Under the pieces are notes generated by a model, which worked only from the letters and a program-made list of their open reading frames with translations, had not been told where the DNA came from and searched no databases. This document shows, in pieces, positions 11,927 through 21,548 of a stretch of DNA of 64,000 bases; positions within the stretch are counted from its first letter, which is position 1, and every line of letters starts with the position of its first letter. Source of the DNA: Rhabditophanes sp. KR3021 (taxonomy: Eukaryota; Nematoda; Chromadorea; Rhabditida; Alloionematidae). A program made the translations under genes and the position numbers. The DNA lies in contig CAUJLY010000002.1 of NCBI GenBank assembly GCA_963281155.1, positions 7,378,001 to 7,442,000 on the forward strand. Reading direction: 5' to 3'.

Positions 11927-12565
11927 ATGCAGACAAAATTCAAAGCAGTTTGTTTAAGCATTTTGCTTATTGCACAATTGACATTTTGCCAAGATGGACT
12001 TGAATTGAAACAAAAAGCTGCAACTAGAGGATCTAACTATATTTCAATCTATTTTACTCCTGAACAATGGATTACCGTGAGTGTTTATTTAAGTATTTGT
12101 AACATTTTCTAGATATTTGACTATGCAATCATTCAAATCAGATCTCCAATCGACACTGGAACAATGGGAACAAATATAGTTACATTTGTGATGGGAATCC
12201 TATCTCCTGCTCAATATGCGGATGTTATGGGCTACGGAGCAACATTAACCGCTTCTCTCGGTCTATTTACAGGAATAACAAGTTTCATGTCAAAAATTTC
12301 AACAGTGATTGGTAATAATCTAAATGCACTCTTCATGCAAATGCGTGAAAAATCAGTAACAATGGCAGCAAATCAAAAATCCGACCTGGAGATTAGTCGT
12401 CAAATTTATCTCATGGGGCTAGACTTTTTTACAGCAAAGCAAATGGCCACAATCATGTGTAGATTTAAAAGACAATTTAAGGCAAGTGAGTGGAACAAAA
12501 TTTACAATGGCCTGACAAAGTTTGTGTTGATGGCAAAATATAATGAGGATTGTCCATTTTTATAA
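11927..12565 (+). CDS. Small secreted helical protein, tandem copy 3
   Basis: Exons 11927-12076 and 12113-12565 (phase 0) give 200 residues. The signal peptide (FKAVCLSILLIAQLTF) is followed by CQDGLELKQKAATRGSNY, nearly the same as copies 1 and 2. The central GYGATLTASLGLFTGITSFM and the C-terminal MCRFKRQFKASEWNKIYNG blocks are conserved, and the protein ends NEDCPFL. Two Cys (in MCRF and EDCPF) are kept in all three copies and could form a disulfide. Function not recognised. Confidence 0.8.
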
Positions 12566-12907
12566 ATTTTGTTCTTGAACTTTAAACAATAAATATTTTC
12601 TTTACACTATCAACTGATAAATGTACATCTTTATGAAGAATATTTAGGACCAAAACATGATACAATCGTCTTGCAAGTGGCATATTTGGAATCAGCGTAA
12701 AAGACTACACCAGAAAGTGCTAATGAACATAATATTTGACGATGTTTGAAAAAAATTGTTAAAGAGTACCATCAAAATTCAAAAAAGTTAACAACAACTT
12801 TTTCTAAAAACTTCTGGATGTCGATCAAAAACCAAGGTATTACTAATAAAAAGGTGAACAAATTCAGTATAAATGATCTTTCGATAATATAACTTACTCC
12901 ACCTCAA

Positions 12908-13300
12908 ATGTCACCCACATTCAACTTGAACACCTACCACTTCAACGAAAGAATCTTCTACGCCGAAAACATTGCAGACATCAACGTCCACGTCACCTTG
13001 TTCCTCCTCATTGGCATCATCCTCTTTTGTCTAGGAATGTGCATAGGATGTTGGTGTGTATTTGGAGCTCAAGATGTCCAGGCAGACGATATTACTTCTG
13101 AAAATAGTGGAAGATGCCCCACCAAATCAACACGAACTTCTACTACGGCTGGGCAAACAGTCAAATCAACGGCCACAACTAAAAAACAAATGATTCCCAC
13201 AGAATTAGCTTCCAACGACTGCTCATATCACGAAGGCTCAACCCTCGAATATATCAACAACACTTCAGTCAATTTGAATGTTGGTGGAAAGAAAAAGTAA
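12908..13300 (+). CDS. Hypothetical single-pass membrane protein
   Basis: A single exon of 130 residues. A hydrophobic span of about 25 residues (LFLLIGIILFCLGMCIGCW) sits near residues 35-60. The N-terminal part is short and polar, and the tail is about 70 residues rich in Thr and Ser (STRTSTTAGQTVKSTATTKK). This suggests a small type III or tail-anchored membrane protein. The GC content is higher than in the flanks, as expected for coding sequence. No homologue recognised. Confidence 0.55.
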   Translation: MSPTFNLNTYHFNERIFYAENIADINVHVTLFLLIGIILFCLGMCIGCWCVFGAQDVQADDITSENSGRCPTKSTRTSTTAGQTVKSTATTKKQMIPTELASNDCSYHEGSTLEYINNTSVNLNVGGKKK

Positions 13301-13636
13301 TTTACATCTTTCTTTTCCCCTAATTATTTGCTTAATTCCAATTAAAGTAAGGTTGATTAAAAATATAAGGCTTTTTTGTTAGATGTAGTTTGTTGTATAA
13401 GTGTGTAATAAACTGATTAAAATAATTGAATACATTCATATGAATTCTTTTTTATGCGTTGATATTTTTTTTGACTCCGTTTTCTTATGACGAACGTATC
13501 GGTAAACAATTTGGTACAGGCTTTTATGTTTTTAAAAAGCATTTAATTTTTGGTTCGTTATTGTCATTTAAGAAGGCATTGCTGTTGATGCAAATAGATT
13601 TATTTGATTATAGTTTTACTTTTTAGTAACTTAATA

Positions 13637-15175
13637 ATGAATCCTAATTCAAATTCTATGGGATCGAATGATCCAGGTGGTAGCAACGATCATTTAAGCA
13701 ATGAAAGAGTCTTTGAAGATATGGGTGAGTCTTTTGAAGACGAAGAATTAGTTAAACTGTCTGTGGCAGTAAATGCAGTTAAAATGGGAGATTTTTATGT
13801 GTCGCCAGCTTTAGGTATGTAGTCATTTTTGTTTTTATATGACCCTTTTCTTACAGCCAGACAAATAGAATCCGACTATCAGAATGAATACTATGTAATA
13901 AATGATAATATCACCAAAATTAACCGAATTAATGGGGAACCAAAGGTATTACCTGGAAGTAAAAATGCCTGTAAAATGATAAATGGTGGCAAATCCAACA
14001 AAATACCCCAAACCTATGAATTAAGAGCTCTCAAAAGACACAAAAAATTGCCTTCCTTCAACGGACCTCTTCCTGATCAAAGTGGAATTATGGCACGGCC
14101 AAGAGTTGACTTTCATCAGCGTGTGGAACCTGACAGGATGGCCCCAAATAAATCCTCCGCATCCAAAATTCCCCTCCCAACAGCTCAATACACGTATGCA
14201 CGTCCCCCGCCAATCGTCACACCAGACCTATCAAAACAAACCAAACCGTCTAAGAGAGGAGCCACAGCTTCTGCAAAAAAACCGTGTAATTGTTCCAAAT
14301 CTCAGTGCTTAAAACTTTACTGCGATTGTTTCGGAAATGGAGAATATTGCACAAATTGCAACTGTAAAGACTGCCACAACAAACCTGAATTCGAGGAAGA
14401 AAGGCAGCAAGCCCGAAAAAATTGCCTCGAACGAAACCCTAATGCATTCAAACCAAAGATTGGGTTGAGTGATGCTACGAAAGGCCCGAATGACGCCGAA
14501 AGATCACATCACAAAGGATGCAATTGCAAAAACAGTAATTGCTCCAAAAATTACTGCGAATGCTATGAAGCTAAGGTTAGATGTACTCATCTATGCAAGT
14601 GTACTGACTGCCAAAATGCCTACCGCTACAAAGAATTGTCGTTGAGGGAAAAGTTGGGACTTTCTTATTACTGTATGTATACTGACAACCCACATACAAC
14701 TAAGGAAGTAGGCCTCTTTGAAGGTACAGATGGGGTAGATGGGGCTGCTAAATTAGAAAAAGAAATTTTCGCCGGTCCTTGGGAGTTCATTTGTGACAAT
14801 TATATGGATCATATCAGTTTAATCTGTTACCAAGATGGTCTAGAAAAGGAAAAGAATGGTGAAAGTGAGCAGGAGATTGAAAAGCATATTATGCATGGTT
14901 TCTCCAAAATGATGAATACCTTTATTCAGCAGGCTGAAGAATATAATACCGAGGAAATAGAAAGTAGAAAAGCTAAGAAAGTCGAGGAAGCAAGCCAGGT
15001 GGGAGGTAAGGGTCTAGTGAACACTGCGATGGGTTCTTCACAACTCATAGTGGAAGCTAACGATTCTTGCATTCCTTACATGAATTATGAAAAAGAAAAA
15101 ACTTTAATAGAACAAAATAAAATTCGTCTCAAAAAGGAAGTTAAAGATGACAAAGTTTCAGAGGTTCCTGAATAA
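13637..15175 (+). CDS. lin-54: LIN54 / tesmin-type CXC-domain protein (DREAM complex subunit)
   Basis: Exons 13637-13814 and 13857-15175 (phase 1) give 498 residues. Two CXC domains lie at about residues 200-240 and 280-320: [18 protein letters not shown], then [18 protein letters not shown]. They are separated by the typical linker with [11 protein letters not shown]. In LIN54 these domains bind the CHR promoter element, and the tyrosine in each KxYCxC motif inserts in the minor groove; both tyrosines are present. Known role: DNA-binding subunit of DREAM/MuvB, repressing cell-cycle genes. The tail has helical segments as in LIN54, where they bind LIN52. The N-terminus is short and acidic. 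Poly(A) signal AATAAA at about 15199. Confidence 0.92.
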
Positions 15176-16999
15176 TTATTTTCTCAAATTCTTCAAATAA
15201 TAAATGCATTTTAATTATCTCTTACTTTTATTTGTTATTGATGAAATCATATTTATTTAAACATTTCTTCAAACCAGTGACTACTCTTCATAGACATCAA
15301 GAAGTTCTTTATTTTGTACTTTTAAAAAGCAGGCTTGCTAGTTACGCTAAATTCTAGACTGTCGTTTGGTTTGCACTCACGGTAACCTCTACACACAAAA
15401 GTTATAGTGTCACTTTCGACCCTACAAATATTGATAAAATGTATTTACAAAAGTAATAAAAATGTGTACCTAATTTTAGGCGACCATTTGATACAAATAG
15501 TTAAAGTTTGTTATTTTTTTAAGTTGAAAGCACATTCACAAATCTTCCTTTTTTGCAAATACGAAAAACAAAGATTTGTAGGTGCATATTTTCTGAATAT
15601 AATAAAAGTAAAAAACTCAATTTATTTTATCATACCTAAATATAGATAAATACAATGTAAAACAGCTTATCAAACACAAAAAATATGTATATGTTTCATA
15701 AAACTCGATTACTGTAGAATTGTGTTTTAAAGTAATCATGGTAGGGCTTTTTAGAAATAACTGAATTGCACAACATTTTTGCACTTTCATAAAAAACTGG
15801 AAACACATTAGGGCAATTTGTTAATTATTTTAACATTCTCTTGAAAATTGTAGTTTGCACACTTTGAATGATTGTATGTGCAAAAAATATCGACCTTTGT
15901 GCAAAAAGTGAATGATCGTAAGAGTTGCTCGAAAGAGACACTATCATTTTTGTGTGCACACTTTTTCATAGTTCCATCGTGTAACGAAATTTTGTAGTCG
16001 TGGCAGTCACGCTAACTTTTTTACATTCATGCAACATTATTTTGCTTTTTGCGTCTTTAACTGGAAAAGGAGAAGTTCTTTTTGAAATTTTAAACTTGGC
16101 AAGCGTTGTCTAAGTTTATGATTCAATCTTTTTGTGGATGCAAACTCTTGATTGTGTCTTTCTTGTCGCGTGAAGGCATCTTTTTTGTGCTTTGCAAGCA
16201 AGTTTTATTTTTTGATGACACTAAAATCAAATTCAGTTACGTCTATCGACAGTTATCTCATATAGATTGTCGTTGGGATAGTTAAGCATGATTTGAAACA
16301 AGCTTTTTTCTGTCTGGACTTTTTACTTTTCATCTTTTAAGTCATCTATGTTTAGTAGAGATAGACCATCTCAAGGACATTTTCTTCCAATCATGTCTCT
16401 TAGAACGCTTCCCTATCATGTACGGTTTTTGTGAGTCATCCCAAAAGTACTGGCCATGTTCTAAAGTAACGTCGTGTGATCATGTCTTCTCTTGTGCTTT
16501 TTTTATGCCTTGTAATCGTTTTATTGTTAACACTATTTTCTTAGGTCCAGTTTCTTAGACAGTTTTCTTTCAGGAGACTGTGGCCACAGATTTGTTTCCT
16601 AACACCGTTTGTTTTAAATCCCTGTTTATACCTTGTCGTTTATTGTATCTAGCACTAGAGGTCTGAAGAGTGAAACCTTACAAATGTACTGTTTTGATGA
16701 TCAGTGTCAATAGCTATGTAGGTTAATTGTAATTAATTTATTATAGATAATGTTTAGACCAATTATTGTAGTGTTAGCATCATGTTCTACTATGCTTTTT
16801 AAGTTTTTTGTGGAGACCAGTAGGTACTTACATTTACTCGACATATTGACCGTTACCTTAGCAAGGGTAGTGGATAGGTTCAACATTACACAGTCATAAT
16901 CTTTATTTTTTATACTACGCATTTTGTTCTTATTACTGTTATGTTATTTGAAGGCCATGTAATAATAATTTTGGTTTTAACTATAGGATAGTTTAAGAA
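15176..16999. other. Long intergenic region with a distant inverted repeat
   Basis: About 1.8 kb without a supportable gene; short open frames on both strands look random. 16000-16700 is unusually T-rich on the plus strand and could be a long 5' leader or intron of the Caprin gene. An inverted repeat (15391-15420 with 15929-15958) is listed separately. Confidence 0.45.
15391..15958. repeat. Imperfect inverted repeat, possible small non-autonomous element
   Basis: 15391-15420 read on the minus strand (TCGAAAGTGACACTATAACT...) matches 15929-15958 (TCGAAAGAGACACTATCATT...) at about 25 of 30 positions. The arms point towards each other with about 500 bases between them. The size would fit a MITE, but I see no clear target duplication. 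Confidence 0.35.
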
Positions 17000-18522
17000 A
17001 TGGCAACCAAATCTGCAGGTCAAGTTCAATTTAGCGTCTCAGAAGCATCAGTCACAGGAGATGTCGTGGAGGATACTGCCCATCCATTCACTGGTCTATT
17101 GGCTCACTTGGCTGGGCGAAAAGAAAAGTTAATTAACGACCTAGGGGTTGTTAGAGACTTGAAAGTTCAAAGCATCAAAGGAAAGAAATTGAATGCTTCT
17201 CAAATGAAATCTATTGAACATATGGATTACATCCACGACACCATCGATCTTATGACAAATTTAGTCAACTTTGTTGAAAAGGAAGATGTCCTTCTTCAGA
17301 AACGTATCCAGCAAGAAAAGACTGTCCAAAAGCAAGCCGTAAGTTTTGATTTAACTTTTTTGAGTATAACATTGTTTAGAGAGTTCAAGAAGATGTGGCA
17401 CTACTTACCCAATTCCTCCACTTTAAGGGTTTGATTGCAAGCCTAGGGGAGTTGGATGTGCAAGCCTACGTGAAGGAGCTCCCAAAAACGAAGAAATATA
17501 CTGAAAGCCAAGTTCGTGGCTTGTTATCTTTGGTAGACAGCTTCAACTGTGAGCGTCATTTCGGGCAAGGTCATGATGTGAACCACACTTCAGAGTCCAG
17601 GGATTCACTCACTAAAGTAGTGCATGTTATCTCTGGCTCCAAGAAAACTGTTGTTGGTGATGTTCATGGGCGTCGTTGCTTTGAAATCATCAACGATTTG
17701 GCTGGAAAGTACCCTGCATTCAACCAATTGGAAGAACTCGTCGAGGAAATTGAAGAAGTGCTGGAGGCAGCTGAGGTTGCTGTGTGTGAAGGAAGTCCGT
17801 TGGAAGCACCTGTCGGAAAGAGCACAGTCATATTGGTAGAAAATGTCGTGGATGGGCAACAGTGCGCTGAACTCGACAATCCCAATACCTCTGCTCACTT
17901 TGAAATTGGAACCTTTGCTATCCCAACTGAAAATGATGACCCATCTGGTAGAGGCGTTGCTGGGAACGAAGCATCGCCAGTTTCGACTGTAGGAACCGAA
18001 AACAAATCACCTGTTGGAGAACAAGGAGACGATGGCAAGAAACGTGTCTGGGCAAACAGCCGTAAATCCAAAGGGCAAAAGGAGGGCAAAGAATTCAAGC
18101 CAAGAGGAGACGGTGAATTCAAGCCAAGGGGAGAGGGTGAATTTAAGCCAAGAAGAAACGGTGACTTTAAGCCAAGGGGAGACGGCGAATTTAAGCCAAG
18201 AGGAGACGGTGAATTTAGACCAAGAAGAAACGGTGACTTTAAGCCAAGAGGAGACGGTGAATTTAAGCCAAGAGGTGAAGGAAGCAATTGGAAGCCCAGA
18301 AGAGAAGGGAATGGTGAAAGACGTGATGTAGAGCCATCTGCCGGGCAATCACTAATTGAATCATCAGGGGATGGAGATGACTTCAAAATGGTCAGCCGCC
18401 GCTCAGACGACTCCAACCGGAAACCTTTCAAGAACGCCAACAACACCTCAAGAACTTTCAATCGCCCCCACAATGGACCAAGACAAAACGCTCCCACCAC
18501 AACTGGACCATCAAGACAATAA
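17000..18522 (+). CDS. Caprin homologue with FKPRGDGE repeats
   Basis: Exons 17000-17338 and 17380-18522 (phase 0) give 493 residues. Residues 30-160 match the Caprin homologous region: a helical stretch RKEKLINDLGVVRDLKV, NASQMKSIEHMDYIHD, and after the intron QFLHFKGLIASLGELDVQ, as in the Caprin dimerisation domain. Residues 365-428 are eight tandem octapeptides (EFKPRGDG and variants) followed by RG/SR-rich sequence, like the RGG tail of Caprin-1. Known role: cytoplasmic RNA-binding protein, partner of FMRP and G3BP, in stress granules and translational control. The octapeptides replace the usual RGG boxes. The divergence from vertebrate Caprin makes the family call good but orthology only likely. 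Confidence 0.75.
18091..18282 (+). repeat. Coding 24-bp tandem repeat (8 units) in the Caprin gene
   Basis: Units start at 18091 and every 24 bases to 18259. They read E/D-F-K/R-P-R-G/R-D/E/N-G. Units 3 and 6 share the RRNG variant, suggesting duplication of a three-unit block. The period is a multiple of three, so other frames and the minus strand also stay open across it. Confidence 0.9.
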
Positions 18523-18647
18523 AGGTGATATGACTATTTATCGTACAATATATTTTTGTTTACTAAGATGTATTATATTGTTTTAAATTAATGTACTTTT
18601 AAAAAAAATTTGAATAATAAATATGTGAAAAATAATTAGCTTCTTTT

Positions 18648-19391
18648 TTATTTGGCAATTACGTATTTAAAATAACTAGGATTTATTTCATTATCATCAC
18701 TTGAATCGTACTCATCTTTTTCCGGTTTGTTGACGATTAGTTGTCTTGCATTTTGCTTTTTTAAATTTTCTAATTCTTTTTTTAAAATTTCATTTTCATC
18801 ATACGCTTTGTTAAATTTTAGTTGAAACTTTTTTAAGCTTTCTAATTGGTTGCGTTCTTTATTGTTTAATTGATTGTTATTGGCATGGGATAAGTCTCTG
18901 CATTTCGTTTCCAACTCACCAATCCTTTTATCATTTTGCTTTATTTGGTCAGAAAGATTTTGATTCTTTTTATTTAGCATATTGGTCTTATTTAGTTCAG
19001 TAGTTGCTTGGGTTTGGGATTTACTTAGTTCTATAGATAATAATTTTACTTTTTCCAAAAGCGCACTTTTTTCACGATTCAAATTAGCAATTATAGCATT
19101 GTCTTCATCAATAGGTACAATCTCATATCTTTTCTTGTGTACTGCAAATTTGATCTTCAACTTAATAGGCTCACCTTTGATTATATATTCACAAATTGGG
19201 CAGTTGTCAATATCACTCTGAACCAGAAGTTATTACTAAATTGATAAAAAAATCAAATTTACCTTCCCAGTTTCTTTATCCTTCAAGCATCCAAACAAAC
19301 AAAAAACGTGTCCACAGCCTAAAACTCCCATTTCTTGGTCTATAAAATGCTTCATGCATAACATGCATTGTTCTGGAATTTCTTCACTCAT
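18648..19391 (-). CDS. RING/coiled-coil protein, family member 1
   Basis: Exons 19391-19263 and 19217-18648 (phase 0) give 232 residues. An N-terminal RING-like domain is visible: CMLCMKHF, GCGHVFC...C, DNCPICE (C3HC4 spacing). A coiled coil of about 130 residues (heptads with many Asn, Lys, Glu, Leu) follows, and the tail is acidic (DEYDSSDDNE). The intron splits the RING between its sixth and seventh ligands, the same place as in the three sister genes at 19713-20957, 21240-26143 and 26881-27564. RING proteins are usually ubiquitin E3 ligases, and the coiled coil would dimerise it. The RING plus coiled-coil layout resembles ZIP3/ZHP-type proteins, but I see no specific match. Substrate unknown. 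Confidence 0.7.
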
Positions 19392-19712
19392 ATTAACTAA
19401 AGAAATGTTAGCTTTTGTTTTTAGAAAATAATTAAATAAAACAAAATTTGTATATTTTTGAACAAAAATATGAAAATGACACTATGGTTAAGAGTATAAC
19501 TGATACTAGGGTAAGAAAGAGATTTTTATCTATTTTAGATAAGAAAAGGCAAACAATTAAAAATGTTTGGTCAATTTGTGTAATCAAAGAATTGCTTGGT
19601 CTTCATTAATGACAAAATTATTTATAAGATTAAATATAGTATAAAATTAATAAAGCATACGCAATCATTTTTAACGAATGACAATCACGTCCTATTCAAT
19701 TCAGTTTTGATA

Positions 19713-20957
19713 TTAATAAACTTCTCGTTTCGTTACCGAAGATCTTGAACAGCAACACCACGCGAAAACCGAACTAAATACAAACGTAGCCACACAAATT
19801 AACACAGGTGTGCATATATAGAAGAAAGTATTAAATCTTGTCTCAAATTTTGATTTCTCATGAATAATATTTTTGACTAAAGTATTAATTCTCAAGTCAA
19901 CATTTTCAAGATCAGCAATTTTTTTCATCAACGAACTCATTTTAGATTCGACCATTTTGAATTCAGTAACCCTTTTCATAAAAGTGTCTGCTCCCGACGC
20001 TTCATTATTTATAACATCTTGAATCAAAAGATTAGACCGTGTATGCATACTATCAACTTCGGATATTTTGTCAATCATTTCACGATAAATGCCATCATGT
20101 GTTTTTATGGTTGCAAAGTATAAGACAGCAAAAACGGAAATAACGACAGCCATACAAATATACAGGAACATATTTTTGGATCTGATATGCCTTTGGAAAT
20201 CTCTAAAATCATCATGCAAATTGTTGTTTCCTTTAATTACGGAGCCGTTAAGCTTTAGTATAATATCATTCGTTTTTAATAAATCATCGGAAGAAGCAAT
20301 AATTTTATTATTGTCATTATTGGTATTATTCAATGTTTCAATCTGGTTTGATAAATTGGCGATGATTGTTTTATGGCTATTATTGGCAATATTCAATATT
20401 TTAATTTCATTAGATAAATTACCAAGTGTAACGCCTAACTCATAAAGTTGTTTTTGCAAATCATTTATTTTATCAAATTCAATTGACAAATCGTCAACTT
20501 CTTGTTGTCCAGAATTTGTTTGTAACTGACAGTTATGAATGATTTTATTATTTGTTATTCCAGTTGAGTCGTCTAATTTTGGATGCATAATCATTATTTC
20601 TTCATCGTCGTCTAATATTATATCACTTTCTATGACCGCACTTATTGTTTTGTCACATACATTACTCTTATTTGTAATTTCCTTAGCCTTCCCAGAAGAC
20701 GAGTCATTTACATGCTCATCCGCATCTATTGCAATAAGTAGATTCGGATCGGTCTTTGAATCATTTGACTTGGTACATATAAGACATTGAGTAGACATTT
20801 TCTACAAAAGAAGTACATTTAATTATAAAATATATAAATTTACTGTATCCTCAAGTTTGTTATAACAATCTAAGCAGTAATTATGACCGCATTCGAATTT
20901 GCTCATTTTATCAGTTGCAGGAATAGTTTTGCAAAAGATGCAGTTTTTTAAATTCAT
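19713..20957 (-). CDS. RING/coiled-coil membrane protein, family member 2
   Basis: Exons 20957-20844 and 20801-19713 (phase 0) give 400 residues. The N-terminal RING-like domain has CIFCKTI, ECGHNYCLDC and QCLICTK. Then come an acidic linker, a coiled coil with repeated NLSNQIE/NLSNEIK heptads, a hydrophobic span (MFLYICMAVVISVFAVLYF), a second coiled coil, and a second hydrophobic span near the C-terminus (FYICTPVLICVATFVFSSVF) followed by CCCSRSS. It is the only member of the cluster with membrane spans, so it probably sits in an internal membrane with RING and tail on the same side. Function unknown; E3 activity inferred from the RING only. Confidence 0.7.
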
Positions 20958-21239
20958 TACAATAATGAATTAGTGTAAGAAGCAAAAATAATCGAATCTA
21001 ACAAAAAATATTAATGTTTGAAATAATCCCCAAAACAATTTTTTAATGCATCATTTAGAAAGCCTTTTAAGCATAAAGATAAAGTGATTAATGGAGAACG
21101 ATTGTAAAAAATAATCTTTGATACCTGATGATAAATAATCTGCAAATAAGCACATTTATTAATATGATTTATTCAAGTAGGTAATTAAGAAAATTATAGT
21201 TTAAGAAATATGTTAACATTGGTGTTTGGGTAATTATAA

Positions 21240-21414
21240 TTAGTTAATAAAAGATAGGAATGAATTATTTTGGATTGTGTTGGATGTAGCCATTTGCTTA
21301 TCTAAACGATTTTGCAAAAGTCTTTTTTCTTCAATAAGCTTTTCATTTTGAATTGAAATTTTTGAAAACTTTTGAACATAATAATCCTGGGCAGCAAGTC
21401 TTTTTAAAAGTTTT
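21240..21414 (-). pseudogene. 3' part of RING/coiled-coil member 3, cut off by the LTR element
   Basis: On the minus strand this reads LLKRLAAQDYYVQKF and a further coiled-coil end to TAA at 21242-21240. It is the missing C-terminus of the gene interrupted at 25229. After removing one copy of the 5-bp duplication, the reading frame runs on without a break from the upstream part, giving a pre-insertion protein of about 344 residues. Confidence 0.8.
21410..21414. repeat. Target-site duplication (left copy, GTTTT)
   Basis: GTTTT directly abuts the LTR at 21415; the identical partner is at 25229-25233. Confidence 0.9.
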
Positions 21415-21548
21415 TGTGGAATAGAATATAGAGAACTCACTTTATTACCTTGCAAAATAATACATTAACATATACAATCGGTGTAAGAGATAATAGTGGG
21501 ATAGAGATACAAGGAAAGGACATGCTATCATCATGGGCGTATCCGACA
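21415..21548 (-). repeat. 3' LTR of the Gypsy element
   Basis: 134 bp, identical to the 5' LTR at 25095-25228, preceded on the coding strand by a short polypurine stretch. At 134 bp it is short for a Gypsy LTR. Confidence 0.95.

Noticed and set aside
15407..15808. Short open frames on both strands upstream of Caprin
   Set aside because: Random-looking AT-rich translations lying inside the inverted-repeat region.
18091..18282. Regular 24-bp repeat as a CRISPR array
   Set aside because: No spacers between units, inside a coding exon of a eukaryote.
17895..18500. Long open frames on the minus strand and in a second plus frame across the Caprin repeats
   Set aside because: They exist only because the 24-bp repeat keeps all frames open. 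Protein content is repetitive and the Caprin frame has homology.
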